Shown: positions 33,587 to 42,946, counted from the first letter of the stretch. The stretch: 64,000 nt of DNA from Faecalibacterium prausnitzii (GCF_019967995.1 NZ_CP065377.1:1116001-1180000), one strand, 5' to 3'. The notes: generated by a model not told the origin, from the letters alone. Program-made: numbers and translations.

Positions 33587-34114
33587 ATGCAGCTTTCTCA
33601 GACTGAACGTGAGCAGCTTTACGCCATTCTGGAACAGTACGACCACCATCCCAAAGTGCAGGAGATGCGGGAGTTCATCCAGCATGGCGACGTGACCACC
33701 TATCAGCACTGCAAAAATGTGGTGCTGGTCAGCTTCTGGCTCAACCGCCGCTTCCATCTGGGTGCCGACGAGACCGCGCTGGCGGTGGGCGGCTTTCTGC
33801 ACGATTTCTACCTGTACGACTGGCACAAGACGAGCAGCTTCCATGGTATCCGCCGCCTGTTTGAGATGCACGGCTTTTCGCACCCCGGCTCGGCCTGCGT
33901 GAATGCGGAGCATTACTTTCACATCACGAAGAAGGAGCAGGACATCATCCAAAGCCACATGTGGCCGCTGACCTTCCGGCATGTACCCACCTGCCGCGAA
34001 GCCATCATCGTCTGCCTGGCCGATAAGTACTGCGCTGTGGTGGAGAGCATGTTCCGCCGCGCCAAAGTCGCCACCACTGTGGGTGCGGATGGGGCCGGCG
34101 ACACCGAGTGGTAA
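33587..34114 (+). CDS. HD-domain phosphohydrolase
   Basis: 175 aa. HD residues: YQHCKNV (first His), GGFLHDFYLYDWH (HD pair), a further HGFSHP with His and NAEHYF, and a final LADKYCAVVES with the distal Asp. These fit a metal-dependent phosphohydrolase of the HD superfamily, like YfbR- or YqeK-type proteins. The substrate is unknown. The ATG follows AGAGGAAAGG. The last codon is followed at once by a very long palindromic terminator shared with the ABC transporter gene. Confidence 0.85.
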   Translation: MQLSQTEREQLYAILEQYDHHPKVQEMREFIQHGDVTTYQHCKNVVLVSFWLNRRFHLGADETALAVGGFLHDFYLYDWHKTSSFHGIRRLFEMHGFSHPGSACVNAEHYFHITKKEQDIIQSHMWPLTFRHVPTCREAIIVCLADKYCAVVESMFRRAKVATTVGADGAGDTEW

Positions 34115-34176
34115 TCACAAAACAACAAAAAAATCCTTCCGGCAATTGCCGGAAGGATTTTTTTGTTGTTTTGTGA
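34115..34176. terminator. 62-nt perfect palindrome, bidirectional terminator
   Basis: The whole 62 nt equals its own reverse complement (31-bp arms, no loop). The core is ATCCTTCCGGCAATTGCCGG and the flanks contain A7/T7 then CAACAAAACA-type sequence. It separates two convergent genes by 63 nt. Confidence 0.95.
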
Positions 34177-34177
34177 C

Positions 34178-37100
34178 TTATTCCGACCGCAGGGCCTTGA
34201 CGGGGTCGGAACGGGAAGCGCCCTTGGCGGGGATGAAGCCGCCGAGGATGGTCAGCACGGTGGCCAGAACGATCAGCACAAGGGCTGCGTTCAGCGGCAG
34301 GCGGGCGACCACATTGGTGCCGTTGGAGATCTTCTGGATGAGCATATTGCCAGGGATGAGCAGGATCTCGCTCAGCACGACGCCCATCACGCCGGAGCAC
34401 AGGCCGATGATGAAGGTCTCGGCGTTGAACACCTCGGAGATGTTCCGCTTGGACGCGCCGATGGCACGCAGGATGCCGATCTCCTTGCGGCGTTCAAGCA
34501 CGCTGATATAGGTGATGACGCCGATCATGATGGACGAGACCACCAGCGAGATGGAGACGAAGGCGACCAGCATGTTGGAGATCATGTTGATGATCTCGGT
34601 CACGGAGGTCATCAGGGTGCCGACGACGTCGGTGTACTGGATGACCTTGTCGTCCGCGCCCTGGGACCGCATGTTGTCGTTGTAGGCGTCGAGCTTGGCC
34701 ACGACGGACGCCTTGTGGTCAAAGTCCTGCGGATAGATCTTGATCTGGCTGGGGGCGTCGAGGTCGGCATAGCCCAGCGTCTGCAGGTTGCTGTCGTAGG
34801 TGGCGGTGGAGGAGAGCATGGCCGACTTCATCAGGTCGGTCAGGTCGTCCTCGCTCATGTTGAACTGGATGGCCTTCTGGAAGGCTGTGGCGTCGATCTT
34901 CAGCGCGCTCTCCATCTGGCTGCCCAGCTGGGAGAAGCTCTGCTGCATCTGGCTCTGGATGTTCTGGCTCATCTGGGTCATCAGCTTGGTCATGGCCGTC
35001 TGCATCGCGCTGCCCAGCTGAGCCTGCAGCGTCTCGGAGATCTGGGACGAGTAGCTTTCCATGAGGGTGGACATCGCCGTCTGCATGGCCTCCGAGAACT
35101 GGGCCTGCAGGGCGTCCTGGTCGAACAGTTCGCCCATGGCGTCGTTCATCAGGGTCTTGAAGGCATCGCTCTTGAGGTACTGAGAGAAGCTGATCTTGTT
35201 CAGGTTCAGGATGCCGTTCCCGATGACATAGTCCTTGTAGCCGACCAGAACCTTCTGGGCCAGCTCCTGCATCTTGTCTTCGGAGACGGAAAGGTCCATG
35301 TTGGCAAAGAGGTCGGTCAGGGTGCTCATGTCCAGGTCAGGCGTTTCGGTCAGATCCAGATCCAGCTGGAAATCGTCGGGGTCGAGCAGCGAGCCGAGAT
35401 CGACCGAACCGTTGTCCAAATCGAATGCGCCGCTGAGGTCGAAATTCAGCTTGCTGGTGTCGAATTGGAAGGCGCTCTTGAGCATGTCGGTGTCGATGCG
35501 GAACAGGCTGCTCATATCAAAGGCGGAAGCGTCTTCGGTGCCGAAGGGTTCGCCGTTCATCACATTGATGGCAGGGGAGGCCAGCTGGTCTTTGACCATC
35601 TGAGAGTCGGCTGCGGCGGCGATGACGTGCTGGGTGAGGGCGGCCGGGTAGGCGATGCCGGAGGACAGCATGGAAGCAGAGGCATCCTCTTTGGGCTGCA
35701 CGACGCCCACCACGGTCAGGGTCTCGCTGGATGCGACAAGGTTCTTCATGAAGTCCTTGTCGTCGGACTTGTCCACCCAGGCGTTGTGGTCGTCGTCGCG
35801 CAGATAGCGGTCGGCCGCGTTGACCAGTTTGAACTGGATGCCGATGAAATCGCTGTACCGGTAGGTCTTGAAGTCGGTGGGGACATCGACGTTCTGGTTC
35901 TGGGCGAACTGCTGGATCATCTTGTCCAGCTCGGCGCTGTCCCGCAGGCCGAGGGCGTACAGCGCATAGTCGGTGATGGTGCCGTCGGCACCCAGCACGG
36001 CAACGCATTCATTGTACTTCTCCGGCCAGCGGCCCGCCTTAACTTCATACTGGGAGTTGTAGAGCTCATCGCTTTCGGGCAGCTGATAGAACACGCTGGT
36101 GTTCATCATGGAGGACATCATGCTGTTGGTGGAGCTTGTGGAGCTGATGCCCAGGCTGGAGAGGGAAGAATCCGGGTTCACCTGACGGATGGAGCCATCG
36201 GCGTCTTCCCGGTAGATCTGGGGCTGCACATTATAAGAATACTCGATGGAGGTGGCGTCCTCGGCAATGGTGCAGTCGTCACTTTCGAGATAGGTCTTGA
36301 GGGACTTCAGGTCGTTGGAGGTGATGCCTGCTACCATCTGGGTGATGAGCTGCCGCACCGGGACCATCCCTTCCTCGGCGGTCGTGCTGGAAGCGGACGC
36401 CGGCGAGCCGGAGGTGAGCATCGAGGTCAGGTCCATGCCGCTGCTGAGAATTTGCAGCGGATATTCGGACAGGGTGGAGCGTTCGGTATCGTCGATATAC
36501 TGGTTGACGCCTGCCGACAGGGAGATGATGAGCGCGATGCCGATGATGCCGATGGAACCGGCAAAGGCCGTGAGCAGGGTGCGGGCCTTTTTGGTCAGCA
36601 GATTGTTGAAGCTCAGGCTCAGCGAGGTGAGGGGAGACATGGACGAGCGGCCCATGCTCTTGTGTACTGGCGGGGCAAGCTGGGCGGCGTCCGGCTCGAA
36701 GGGGTCGGTGTCGGAGCGGATGACGCCGTCCTTCAGCTGGACGATGCGGGTGGCGTACTGGTGGGCCAGCTCCGGGTTGTGGGTGACCATGACGACGAGG
36801 CGGTCTTTGGCCACTTCCTTCAGCAGCTCCATGACCTGGATGCTGGTCTCGCTGTCCAGTGCGCCGGTGGGCTCGTCGGCCAGCAGGATGTCCGGGTCGT
36901 TGACGAGGGCGCGGGCGATGGCCACCCGCTGCATCTGGCCGCCGGACATCTCGGTGGGGTGCTTGTGCAGCTGGTTGCCCAGACCCACTTTCTGCAGTGC
37001 CTCGGTGGCCCGGCGGCGGCGCTCGGCACCCGATACGCCGGAGATGGTCAGTGCCAGCTCCACGTTGGCCAGCACGGTCTGGTGGGGGATGAGGTTGTAG

Positions 37101-37372
37101 CTCTGGAACACGAAGCCGATGGTGTGGTTGCGGTAGGAGTCCCAGTCGCGGTCGGTGTACTTTTTGGTGGAGATGCCGTTGATGATGAGGTCGCCGCTGT
37201 CATACCGGTCCAGACCGCCGATGATGTTCAGCAGGGTGGTCTTGCCGGAGCCGCTGGGGCCAAGGATGGCGACGAACTCGCAGTCGCGGAGGCTCAGGCT
37301 GACCTTGTCAAGGGCTGTCTGGACCAGGTCGCCGGTCTTGTACTGCTTGTGGATCTTTTTGAGTTGAAGCAT
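34178..37372 (-). CDS. ABC transporter, ATPase-FtsX permease fusion with long extracytoplasmic domain
   Basis: 1064 aa. Residues 1-230 are a MacB/LolD-like ATPase: GPSGSGKTTLLNIIGG, EMSGGQMQRVAIARAL, ILLADEPTGALD, VTHNPELA. A membrane helix lies near 275 (GIIGIALIISLSAG). About 600 extracytoplasmic residues follow. They include Asp/Leu-rich stretches and helical repeats with the unit AMQTAMxxLM. Three C-terminal helices form the FtsX domain (IGVITYISVLERRKEIGILRAIGASKRNI). Such type VII systems move lipids/peptides or act by mechanotransmission at the wall. No partner protein is adjacent. Start: minus strand ATG 37372. Confidence 0.88.
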   Translation of the reverse strand: MLQLKKIHKQYKTGDLVQTALDKVSLSLRDCEFVAILGPSGSGKTTLLNIIGGLDRYDSGDLIINGISTKKYTDRDWDSYRNHTIGFVFQSYNLIPHQTVLANVELALTISGVSGAERRRRATEALQKVGLGNQLHKHPTEMSGGQMQRVAIARALVNDPDILLADEPTGALDSETSIQVMELLKEVAKDRLVVMVTHNPELAHQYATRIVQLKDGVIRSDTDPFEPDAAQLAPPVHKSMGRSSMSPLTSLSLSFNNLLTKKARTLLTAFAGSIGIIGIALIISLSAGVNQYIDDTERSTLSEYPLQILSSGMDLTSMLTSGSPASASSTTAEEGMVPVRQLITQMVAGITSNDLKSLKTYLESDDCTIAEDATSIEYSYNVQPQIYREDADGSIRQVNPDSSLSSLGISSTSSTNSMMSSMMNTSVFYQLPESDELYNSQYEVKAGRWPEKYNECVAVLGADGTITDYALYALGLRDSAELDKMIQQFAQNQNVDVPTDFKTYRYSDFIGIQFKLVNAADRYLRDDDHNAWVDKSDDKDFMKNLVASSETLTVVGVVQPKEDASASMLSSGIAYPAALTQHVIAAAADSQMVKDQLASPAINVMNGEPFGTEDASAFDMSSLFRIDTDMLKSAFQFDTSKLNFDLSGAFDLDNGSVDLGSLLDPDDFQLDLDLTETPDLDMSTLTDLFANMDLSVSEDKMQELAQKVLVGYKDYVIGNGILNLNKISFSQYLKSDAFKTLMNDAMGELFDQDALQAQFSEAMQTAMSTLMESYSSQISETLQAQLGSAMQTAMTKLMTQMSQNIQSQMQQSFSQLGSQMESALKIDATAFQKAIQFNMSEDDLTDLMKSAMLSSTATYDSNLQTLGYADLDAPSQIKIYPQDFDHKASVVAKLDAYNDNMRSQGADDKVIQYTDVVGTLMTSVTEIINMISNMLVAFVSISLVVSSIMIGVITYISVLERRKEIGILRAIGASKRNISEVFNAETFIIGLCSGVMGVVLSEILLIPGNMLIQKISNGTNVVARLPLNAALVLIVLATVLTILGGFIPAKGASRSDPVKALRSE

Positions 37373-37750
37373 GGATTCTGCCTTTCTGCAAACACGGCTG
37401 AGGGGAGTGCCAAAGCCGCCGGAACAAAAATATCACTTTATTTTATCAGAAAAATGTGAACAAATCGTGGCATCCCGACGGCTCCCGACAGGGGAAGTTC
37501 TGGAAGATAAGAGACAATTACTGTCCCTTGCTTTTGGGCGGAAAAGGTGGTATCCTTGACAAAGAAAAGCAGTTTCCATCGGCTTTTCTCTGGCGAAAAA
37601 CGCGAGGCGAACCGGGCAGAGCAAACACCAAAACGACACATTTTGACGCTTTTTAGGGGATTGCATCTCTCTGTGCTGCTCTATAAAATAGGAATGAAAA
37701 GCCATAGACCGGAAGATTATGGCAACCACAGCAGCAAGGAGGAGTCTTTT
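37373..37750. other. Divergent intergenic region, promoters only
   Basis: 378 nt of lower GC between the ABC transporter (minus) and the 100-aa gene (plus). A TATAAA at 37682-37687 with TTGCAT at 37661-37666 (15-nt spacer) may serve the plus-strand operon. Short open frames here have no ribosome sites or family marks. Confidence 0.5.
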
Positions 37751-38053
37751 ATGGAACGAACGTATGCCCCGCTGATCCGGCAGTTCTCGTCGATCAAGGG
37801 CTATCAGGCCGCGTATACGCTGGTCTACGCGCTGGATGCGTCAGAAGGCGGCTGCCACCTGACGCTGGACCGGAAGGGCGAGCGGGAACAGCAGGTCAGC
37901 GAGTTTGTTCCGCTGCATCCGGAGGCAGGCTACCGGCTGCTGCAATATCTGTGTGAAAATGCCGTGCAGCCAGAGATCTGGGGCGATGTGATCGCAGACT
38001 GGCTCCCGGTGCTGGAAGCAGAGCAGAACGGAGGTGCCGCAGGTGCCCGGTGA
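37751..38053 (+). CDS. Small cytosolic protein, possibly DUF6514-like
   Basis: 100 aa: MERTYAPLIRQFSSIKGYQ, a YTLVYALDASEGGCHLTLD beta segment and an acidic C-terminal helix (YRLLQYLCENAVQPEIWGDVIADWL). The layout recalls the small DUF6514 proteins of Clostridia, but I hold this as weak. The ATG follows AAGGAGGAGTC. The end overlaps the GTG of the Spo0A-like gene by 11 nt, so translation is probably coupled. This tight linkage is the main clue that it belongs to the same regulatory cluster. Confidence 0.7.
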   Translation: MERTYAPLIRQFSSIKGYQAAYTLVYALDASEGGCHLTLDRKGEREQQVSEFVPLHPEAGYRLLQYLCENAVQPEIWGDVIADWLPVLEAEQNGGAAGAR

Positions 38054-38795
38054 GCGGGATGCGGAGAACCTGCGCGTCGCTCTGATGAGCTACGACGACC
38101 GGGAACTCCGCATCCGGAAGTTTTATCTGGAAGAGCAGAGCACCATCATCCGATGCACCTGCTTCCAGAGCGGGGAGCCTGTCCTGCAGGCGCTGCGGCA
38201 GGAGCGGTGCTTTGATGTGCTGGTGCTGAGCAGCCAGCTGGAGGATATGGACAGCCTGACCTTCCTCGAAAAGCTCAACCGCCTGCCCAGCCACCCGCCG
38301 CTCCTGTTGCAGGGCGACGGCTGGGCCGACGACATCACCGCCGCCCACCTGCAGCCGGGCAGCCGTTTTTACGGCGTCGGGCACGACCATCTGCGGGATC
38401 TTCTGCGGGGGCTGCTGGGCGTCCCCGGCCGGAACTCGATGCAGATCGAACGGTTCTGCACCCACCTGTACGAGCTGTGGAAGCTCCCGCAGCCGGACAC
38501 CAATTGCGAATACCTCACGCTGGCGGTACAGATCGCCTGTTCAGCCGATGGAAAACTGGCGCTTTGCAAAGAAATTTTGCAGGGCGTCGCGGAACAATAT
38601 CACATCACGGTGGCCGCTGTGGACAGCGGCCTGCGCCGTCTGGTCGAAGGGCTGGAGACACGGCACCCGGTGGAATGGGAGCACTTCAAGGCGGAAAACG
38701 GCCTGACCGGGCTCAAAGTCACCACCGGCAGGCTGGTCTACTCGCTGCAGCAGACCGTGCTGCGGCGCGGCATCATCGTGCGGGAACAGCGGTAA
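38043..38795 (+). CDS. Spo0A-like regulator with ablated phosphorylation site
   Basis: 250 aa. The N-terminal domain aligns with the Spo0A receiver: DVLVLSSQLEDMDSLTFLEKL matches DVLVLDxxMPxLDGLxVLExL, with Ser63 in place of the phosphorylated Asp. The conserved receiver Lys is also lost (VGHDHLRDL). The C-terminal part (EYLTLAVQIACSADGKLALCKEILQGVAEQYHI and AVDSGLRRLVEGLE) resembles the Spo0A DNA-binding domain but has altered recognition-helix residues. It is probably a phosphorylation-independent transcription factor. Start GTG 38043, 8 nt after GGAGG. HATPase protein follows. A generic LytTR/LuxR origin is less likely. Confidence 0.75.
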   Translation: MPGERDAENLRVALMSYDDRELRIRKFYLEEQSTIIRCTCFQSGEPVLQALRQERCFDVLVLSSQLEDMDSLTFLEKLNRLPSHPPLLLQGDGWADDITAAHLQPGSRFYGVGHDHLRDLLRGLLGVPGRNSMQIERFCTHLYELWKLPQPDTNCEYLTLAVQIACSADGKLALCKEILQGVAEQYHITVAAVDSGLRRLVEGLETRHPVEWEHFKAENGLTGLKVTTGRLVYSLQQTVLRRGIIVREQR

Positions 38796-38804
38796 GGAGG
38801 AACG

Positions 38805-39608
38805 GTGGATATGTGCAGGCAGGACGAAGCGGGATTTCCGCAAAAACAGTTGGAAACAGCGTTTCTGCACTCACTGCGCCTGCTGGAACAGAACCGGGAA
38901 TATTTACAGATGCACTTACAGCCGCTGAAGGATGCCCGCGCGACCCAGGCGCTGGAGGACATGGAGCAGGAAGCAGCCCGGCTGGAACGGACGTTCCGGG
39001 AGTTGATGGAGCTTTCGGCTCCGGAGGAACCGGTGCAGAAGCGGCCGGTGGACCTGTGCCGCCTGCTGGCGCAGCTGGAAGGGCTGCGCGGCGAGATCGA
39101 CGCCCAGAGCAGCACGAAGCTCACCGTAGACTGCGGCGGGCTGGAGCAGTGCCTTGTCTGGGGCGACCGAGAAATGGCCGAACAGATCTGCTTTCACCTG
39201 CTTTCGAACGCCCTGCGTGCTGCCGCACCCGGCGGGAACATCCAGGTGTGCCTGCGGCAGACCGGGCAGGACATCCGCCTGACCATCGAGGACGATGGCT
39301 GCGGCCTGCCGGAAGGGGAGAGCTGGCTCGAAAACCGCCGCCGCTTTCTGGGCGGTGCGCAGGCGGGGCTGCTGCTCTGCCGCCGGTATTGCCGCCAGCT
39401 GGGCTGGGGGCTTGCCCTGCTGCCCCGCACACCGCAGGGCGTCCGGGCAGAGCTGACACTGCCGCTGCCCACCCGGCCGTTCCCCATCGAAACGACGGTC
39501 GAGTTCCGCTCGCAGCCGTCCCACCCGGACGAACACAGCACCACCGCGCTGCAGCATCAGCTCCGCCGCGAGCTGTATCTGCTCACCCGCAGGCACGCAG
39601 GGAATTGA
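38805..39608 (+). CDS. HATPase_c sensor-kinase-like protein
   Basis: 267 aa, cytosolic, no membrane segment. N-terminal coiled-coil-like helices (~10-75) may be a dimerisation domain; a His lies in FLHSLRLLEQN but no clear H-box is present. The GHKL ATP-binding domain has N-box FHLLSNALRAA, G1 DDGCGLPEG and G2 GGAQAGLLLCRRYCRQLGWGL. The C-terminus has a Ser/His/Pro-rich tail. Since the linked regulator lacks a phosphorylation site, this may signal by binding rather than phospho-transfer. GTG 38805 (4 nt from AAGGAGG) or ATG 38811 (10 nt) could be the start. Confidence 0.78.
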   Translation: MDMCRQDEAGFPQKQLETAFLHSLRLLEQNREYLQMHLQPLKDARATQALEDMEQEAARLERTFRELMELSAPEEPVQKRPVDLCRLLAQLEGLRGEIDAQSSTKLTVDCGGLEQCLVWGDREMAEQICFHLLSNALRAAAPGGNIQVCLRQTGQDIRLTIEDDGCGLPEGESWLENRRRFLGGAQAGLLLCRRYCRQLGWGLALLPRTPQGVRAELTLPLPTRPFPIETTVEFRSQPSHPDEHSTTALQHQLRRELYLLTRRHAGN

Positions 39609-39681
39609 CCGCAGATTCCAAAGCCGTCCTAGGGCGGCTGCTGGACAAGGCGGTAGAAGAATATCTTGCAATGTGATCACG

Positions 39682-39734
39682 AACGCGCTGCGCATCGGGC
39701 GGGATGAATTGCCCACCGATGCGCAGCGCGTTTT
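39682..39734 (+). terminator. Terminator of the Spo0A-like cluster
   Basis: 17-bp stem AACGCGCTGCGCATCGG/CCGATGCGCAGCGCGTT, then TTTT. The rest of 39609-40018 holds only this and the next promoter. Confidence 0.88.
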
Positions 39735-39873
39735 GTCTGCTGAAATCCACTCTCAGTAAAGAATCTTAGCTGTTTTATGGAAAAATACGGCCGAAAGTTC
39801 CGTGAAATTAACAAAATGTTTAACTTTCTGAGCGGAAAATACTATTTTTTGCGTGTAAAATGGAAAACACCAA

Positions 39874-39902
39874 TTGATTGTTTTCGCGGTTTTGAGTATA
39901 AT
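39874..39902 (+). promoter_or_regulatory. Promoter of the dehydratase-activase gene
   Basis: TTGATT (39874-39879), 17-nt spacer, TATAAT (39897-39902). Leader of ~110 nt before GTG 40019. Confidence 0.8.
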
Positions 39903-40018
39903 ACAACTGTATGCGAGTCCTGCAGATGATTCGCTAACGAACTACTTTTCGGGCAGAGGACGGCAGAGCGGCCCTGCCCGAAAACTGGCAGGAAGTTCCT
40001 TCAGGAGGAAAGAAAAAC

Positions 40019-42946
40019 GTGAGAGTAGGTCTTGACATCGGCAGTACCACCATCAAGTGCGTGGTGCTGGATGAACATGATTCGATTGTATATTCGACAT
40101 ATGAACGTCATTACAGCCATATCCTGGAAAAGGCGCAGGAGCTGCTGCGCCGGATCGACGCCGAGCAGCTGCACGGTCAGAAGGCGCTGCTGAGCATTTC
40201 CGGCTCGGCGGGCATGGGCCTGGCAGACAGCTGCGGTGTGCCCTTCGTGCAGGAGGTGTTCTCCACCCGTGTGGCGGTCAAGCGGTTCGTTCCCGCAACG
40301 GACTGCGTCATCGAGCTGGGCGGTGAGGACGCGAAGATCCTGTTCCTGACCAACGGCACCGAAGTCCGCATGAACGGCAGCTGCGCCGGCGGCACCGGTG
40401 CGTTCATCGACCAGATGGCCACCCTGCTGAAGATGAGCGCTGACGAGATGAACAAAGCCGCCGAAAAGGCTGAGCGCACCTACACCATCGCTTCCCGCTG
40501 CGGCGTGTTCGCCAAGAGCGATGTGCAGCCCCTCATCAATCAGGGTGCCCGCACCGAGGACATCGCCGCCAGCATCTACAAGGCGGTCGTCAACCAGACC
40601 ATTGCTGGTCTGGCACAGGGCCGCCCCATCCAGGGCAACATCCTCTACCTCGGCGGCCCGCTGACCTTCAGCACCGTGCTGCGCAAGAGCTTCGACGAGG
40701 CGCTGGGCGTTACCGGCACCTGCCCGGAGAACAGCCTGCTGTATGTGGCACTGGGTGCGGCGCTCTATGCAGACAAAGAGTTCAACCTTTCCGCGGTGGC
40801 CGGGGCGCTGGATGAGTACGCCGCTACGGCGACCTACGCCAGCGAGCCTCCGCTCTTCGCCAACAAGGAGGAGTATGAGGCCTTCCATGCCCGCCACATG
40901 TCTCACAGTGTGCCGCATGTGCCCTTCAGCGCACAGTGCGGCCCCGTGCACATCGGCATCGACTCCGGCTCCACCACCGTCAAGCTGGTGGTCGTGGACG
41001 AAAAGAGCCAGATCTTGTACACCAACTATCAGCCGAACCTCGGCAACCCGCTGCCCCTCATCAAAGAGCAGCTCATTAAGATCTATCAGGAGCACCCCGG
41101 CCTGCACGTGGCCAGCGTGACCACCACCGGCTACGGCGAAGAGCTGGTCAAGAATGCCTTCCGCTGCGATTACGGTCTGGTGGAGACGGTGGCGCACTTC
41201 ACCGCCGCCAAATATTTTATGCCCGATGTGGACTTCATCATCGACATCGGCGGACAGGATATGAAGTGCTTCAAGATCGAGGATGGCGCCATCAGCAACA
41301 TCTTCCTGAACGAAGCCTGTTCCTCCGGCTGCGGCAGCTTTTTGCAGACCTTCGCGCAGGCGCTGGGTTATGATGTCAAGGAGTTCGCCGCGCTGGGCCT
41401 GTTTGCCGACCGCCCGGTGGACCTGGGCAGCCGCTGCACCGTCTTCATGAACAGCTCGGTGAAGCAGGCCCAGAAGGACGGCGCATCCATCCAGAACATC
41501 TCGGCAGGTTTGTCCATCAGCGTCGTCAAGAATGCGCTGTACAAGGTCATCCGCGCATCCAGCCCCGAAGAGCTGGGCCGCAAGATCGTCGTGCAGGGCG
41601 GTACCTTCTACAACGAGGCCGTGCTCCGCGCCTTCGAGAAGGAGATGGGCGTCGAGGTCATCCGCCCCGACATCGCGGGTCTGATGGGCGCTTACGGTGC
41701 GGCGCTGTTCGGCCTGCGCCAGAGCGCCAGGAACCACAGAGAGACTTCCTCTATGATGACGCTGGAGGAGCTGCAGAGCTTCGACCAGAAGGTCGTCAGC
41801 GTCAAGTGCGGCGGCTGCGGCAACCACTGCCAGCTCACCGTGAATACCTTCGCCGATGGCCGCAAGTTCATCTCCGGCAACCGCTGCGATAAACCCGTGA
41901 CCGGCAAGAGCGAGGACAACAGCCTGAACCTCTATGCCTACAAGCAGCAGCTTCTGGCAGGCTACAAGCCGGTGCCCGGTAAGCGCGGCTCCATCGGCAT
42001 CCCGCTCTGCCTGAACATGTACGAGATGCTGCCGTTCTGGCACACCTTCTGGACCAGGCTCGGCTTTGCCGTTCACACCAGCCCGGTGTCCAGCCGCGGG
42101 CTGTATCTGGCCGGTCAGGCCACCATCCCCAGCGATACGGCCTGCTTCCCGGCCAAGCTCAGCCACGGCCACATCAAGGCTCTGAGCCAGATGCAGCTGG
42201 ACGCCATCTTCTACCCCTGCCTGACCTACAACTTCGACGAGGGGCTGGGCGATAACCACTACAACTGCCCGGTGGTCGCGTACTATCCGGAAGTTCTGGC
42301 CGGCAACTGCCCGGAGCTGGAAGGCAAGAAGTTCATCTACGATTACGTGGGCATCCATCGCCCGAAGGACTTCGTCCGCAAGATGGCCAAAGAGGTCCTC
42401 CCGCGCTACTTCGGCGGCATCTCCGAGAAGGAAGTGCAGGCCGCAGCAGACGCCGCTTATGCCGAGCACGAGGCCCACATGGCCCAGATCCGGGTCAAGG
42501 GCAGCGAGATCATCGACGAGGCCCGCCGACAGGGCAGGCGCATCATCGTGCTGGCCGGCCGCCCCTACCATGTGGACCCGGAGGTCAACCACGGCATCGA
42601 CCACCTCATCACCCGCCACGGCGCTGCCGTCATCACCGAGGACAGCATTTCGGACCGGGTGGAAAAGTTCCCCACCAGGGTCCTGAACCAGTGGACCTAT
42701 CACAGCCGCCTGTATGCAGCGGCCAAGTACTGCACCACCCAGAAAGATATGGATCTGGTGCAGCTCGTCTCCTTCGGCTGCGGCGTCGATGCCATCACCA
42801 CCGACGAGACCCGCGAGATCCTGCAGGAGGGCGGCAAGCTCTACACCCAGCTGAAGATCGACGAGATCACCAACCTGGGCGCAGTGAACATCCGCCTGCG
42901 CAGCCTGTTCGCGGCGCTGGATGAGCGGGACGAGGACCGGAAATAA
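40019..42946 (+). CDS. 2-hydroxyacyl-CoA dehydratase activase, two-domain (BadF/BadG + DUF2229)
   Basis: 975 aa. Two tandem ASKHA ATPase domains: RVGLDIGSTTIKCVVLDE at the start and HIGIDSGSTTVKLVVVDE near residue 318. Each has Cys pairs typical of the [4Fe-4S] activators HgdC/CompA: NGSCAGGTGAF and ASRCGVFAKSDV in the first, NEACSSGCGSF and GSRCTVFMNSSV in the second. A DUF2229 part follows (VKCGGCGNHCQLTVN, GIPLCLNMYEMLPFWHTFW). It should use ATP to give electrons of very low potential to a partner. The start is GTG 40019, after AGGAGG. Partner gene is downstream. Confidence 0.9.
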   Translation: MRVGLDIGSTTIKCVVLDEHDSIVYSTYERHYSHILEKAQELLRRIDAEQLHGQKALLSISGSAGMGLADSCGVPFVQEVFSTRVAVKRFVPATDCVIELGGEDAKILFLTNGTEVRMNGSCAGGTGAFIDQMATLLKMSADEMNKAAEKAERTYTIASRCGVFAKSDVQPLINQGARTEDIAASIYKAVVNQTIAGLAQGRPIQGNILYLGGPLTFSTVLRKSFDEALGVTGTCPENSLLYVALGAALYADKEFNLSAVAGALDEYAATATYASEPPLFANKEEYEAFHARHMSHSVPHVPFSAQCGPVHIGIDSGSTTVKLVVVDEKSQILYTNYQPNLGNPLPLIKEQLIKIYQEHPGLHVASVTTTGYGEELVKNAFRCDYGLVETVAHFTAAKYFMPDVDFIIDIGGQDMKCFKIEDGAISNIFLNEACSSGCGSFLQTFAQALGYDVKEFAALGLFADRPVDLGSRCTVFMNSSVKQAQKDGASIQNISAGLSISVVKNALYKVIRASSPEELGRKIVVQGGTFYNEAVLRAFEKEMGVEVIRPDIAGLMGAYGAALFGLRQSARNHRETSSMMTLEELQSFDQKVVSVKCGGCGNHCQLTVNTFADGRKFISGNRCDKPVTGKSEDNSLNLYAYKQQLLAGYKPVPGKRGSIGIPLCLNMYEMLPFWHTFWTRLGFAVHTSPVSSRGLYLAGQATIPSDTACFPAKLSHGHIKALSQMQLDAIFYPCLTYNFDEGLGDNHYNCPVVAYYPEVLAGNCPELEGKKFIYDYVGIHRPKDFVRKMAKEVLPRYFGGISEKEVQAAADAAYAEHEAHMAQIRVKGSEIIDEARRQGRRIIVLAGRPYHVDPEVNHGIDHLITRHGAAVITEDSISDRVEKFPTRVLNQWTYHSRLYAAAKYCTTQKDMDLVQLVSFGCGVDAITTDETREILQEGGKLYTQLKIDEITNLGAVNIRLRSLFAALDERDEDRK

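Noticed and set aside
34163..37459. Very long plus-strand open frame (1098 codons) opposite the ABC transporter
   Set aside because: Composition is antisense (His/Gly/Val/Asp-rich) and no family motif is present.
39605..39676. Short open frame (TADSKAVLGRLLDKAVEEYLAM) after the HATPase gene
   Set aside because: Only ~24 codons, no ribosome site; may be a frameshifted tail but cannot be shown.
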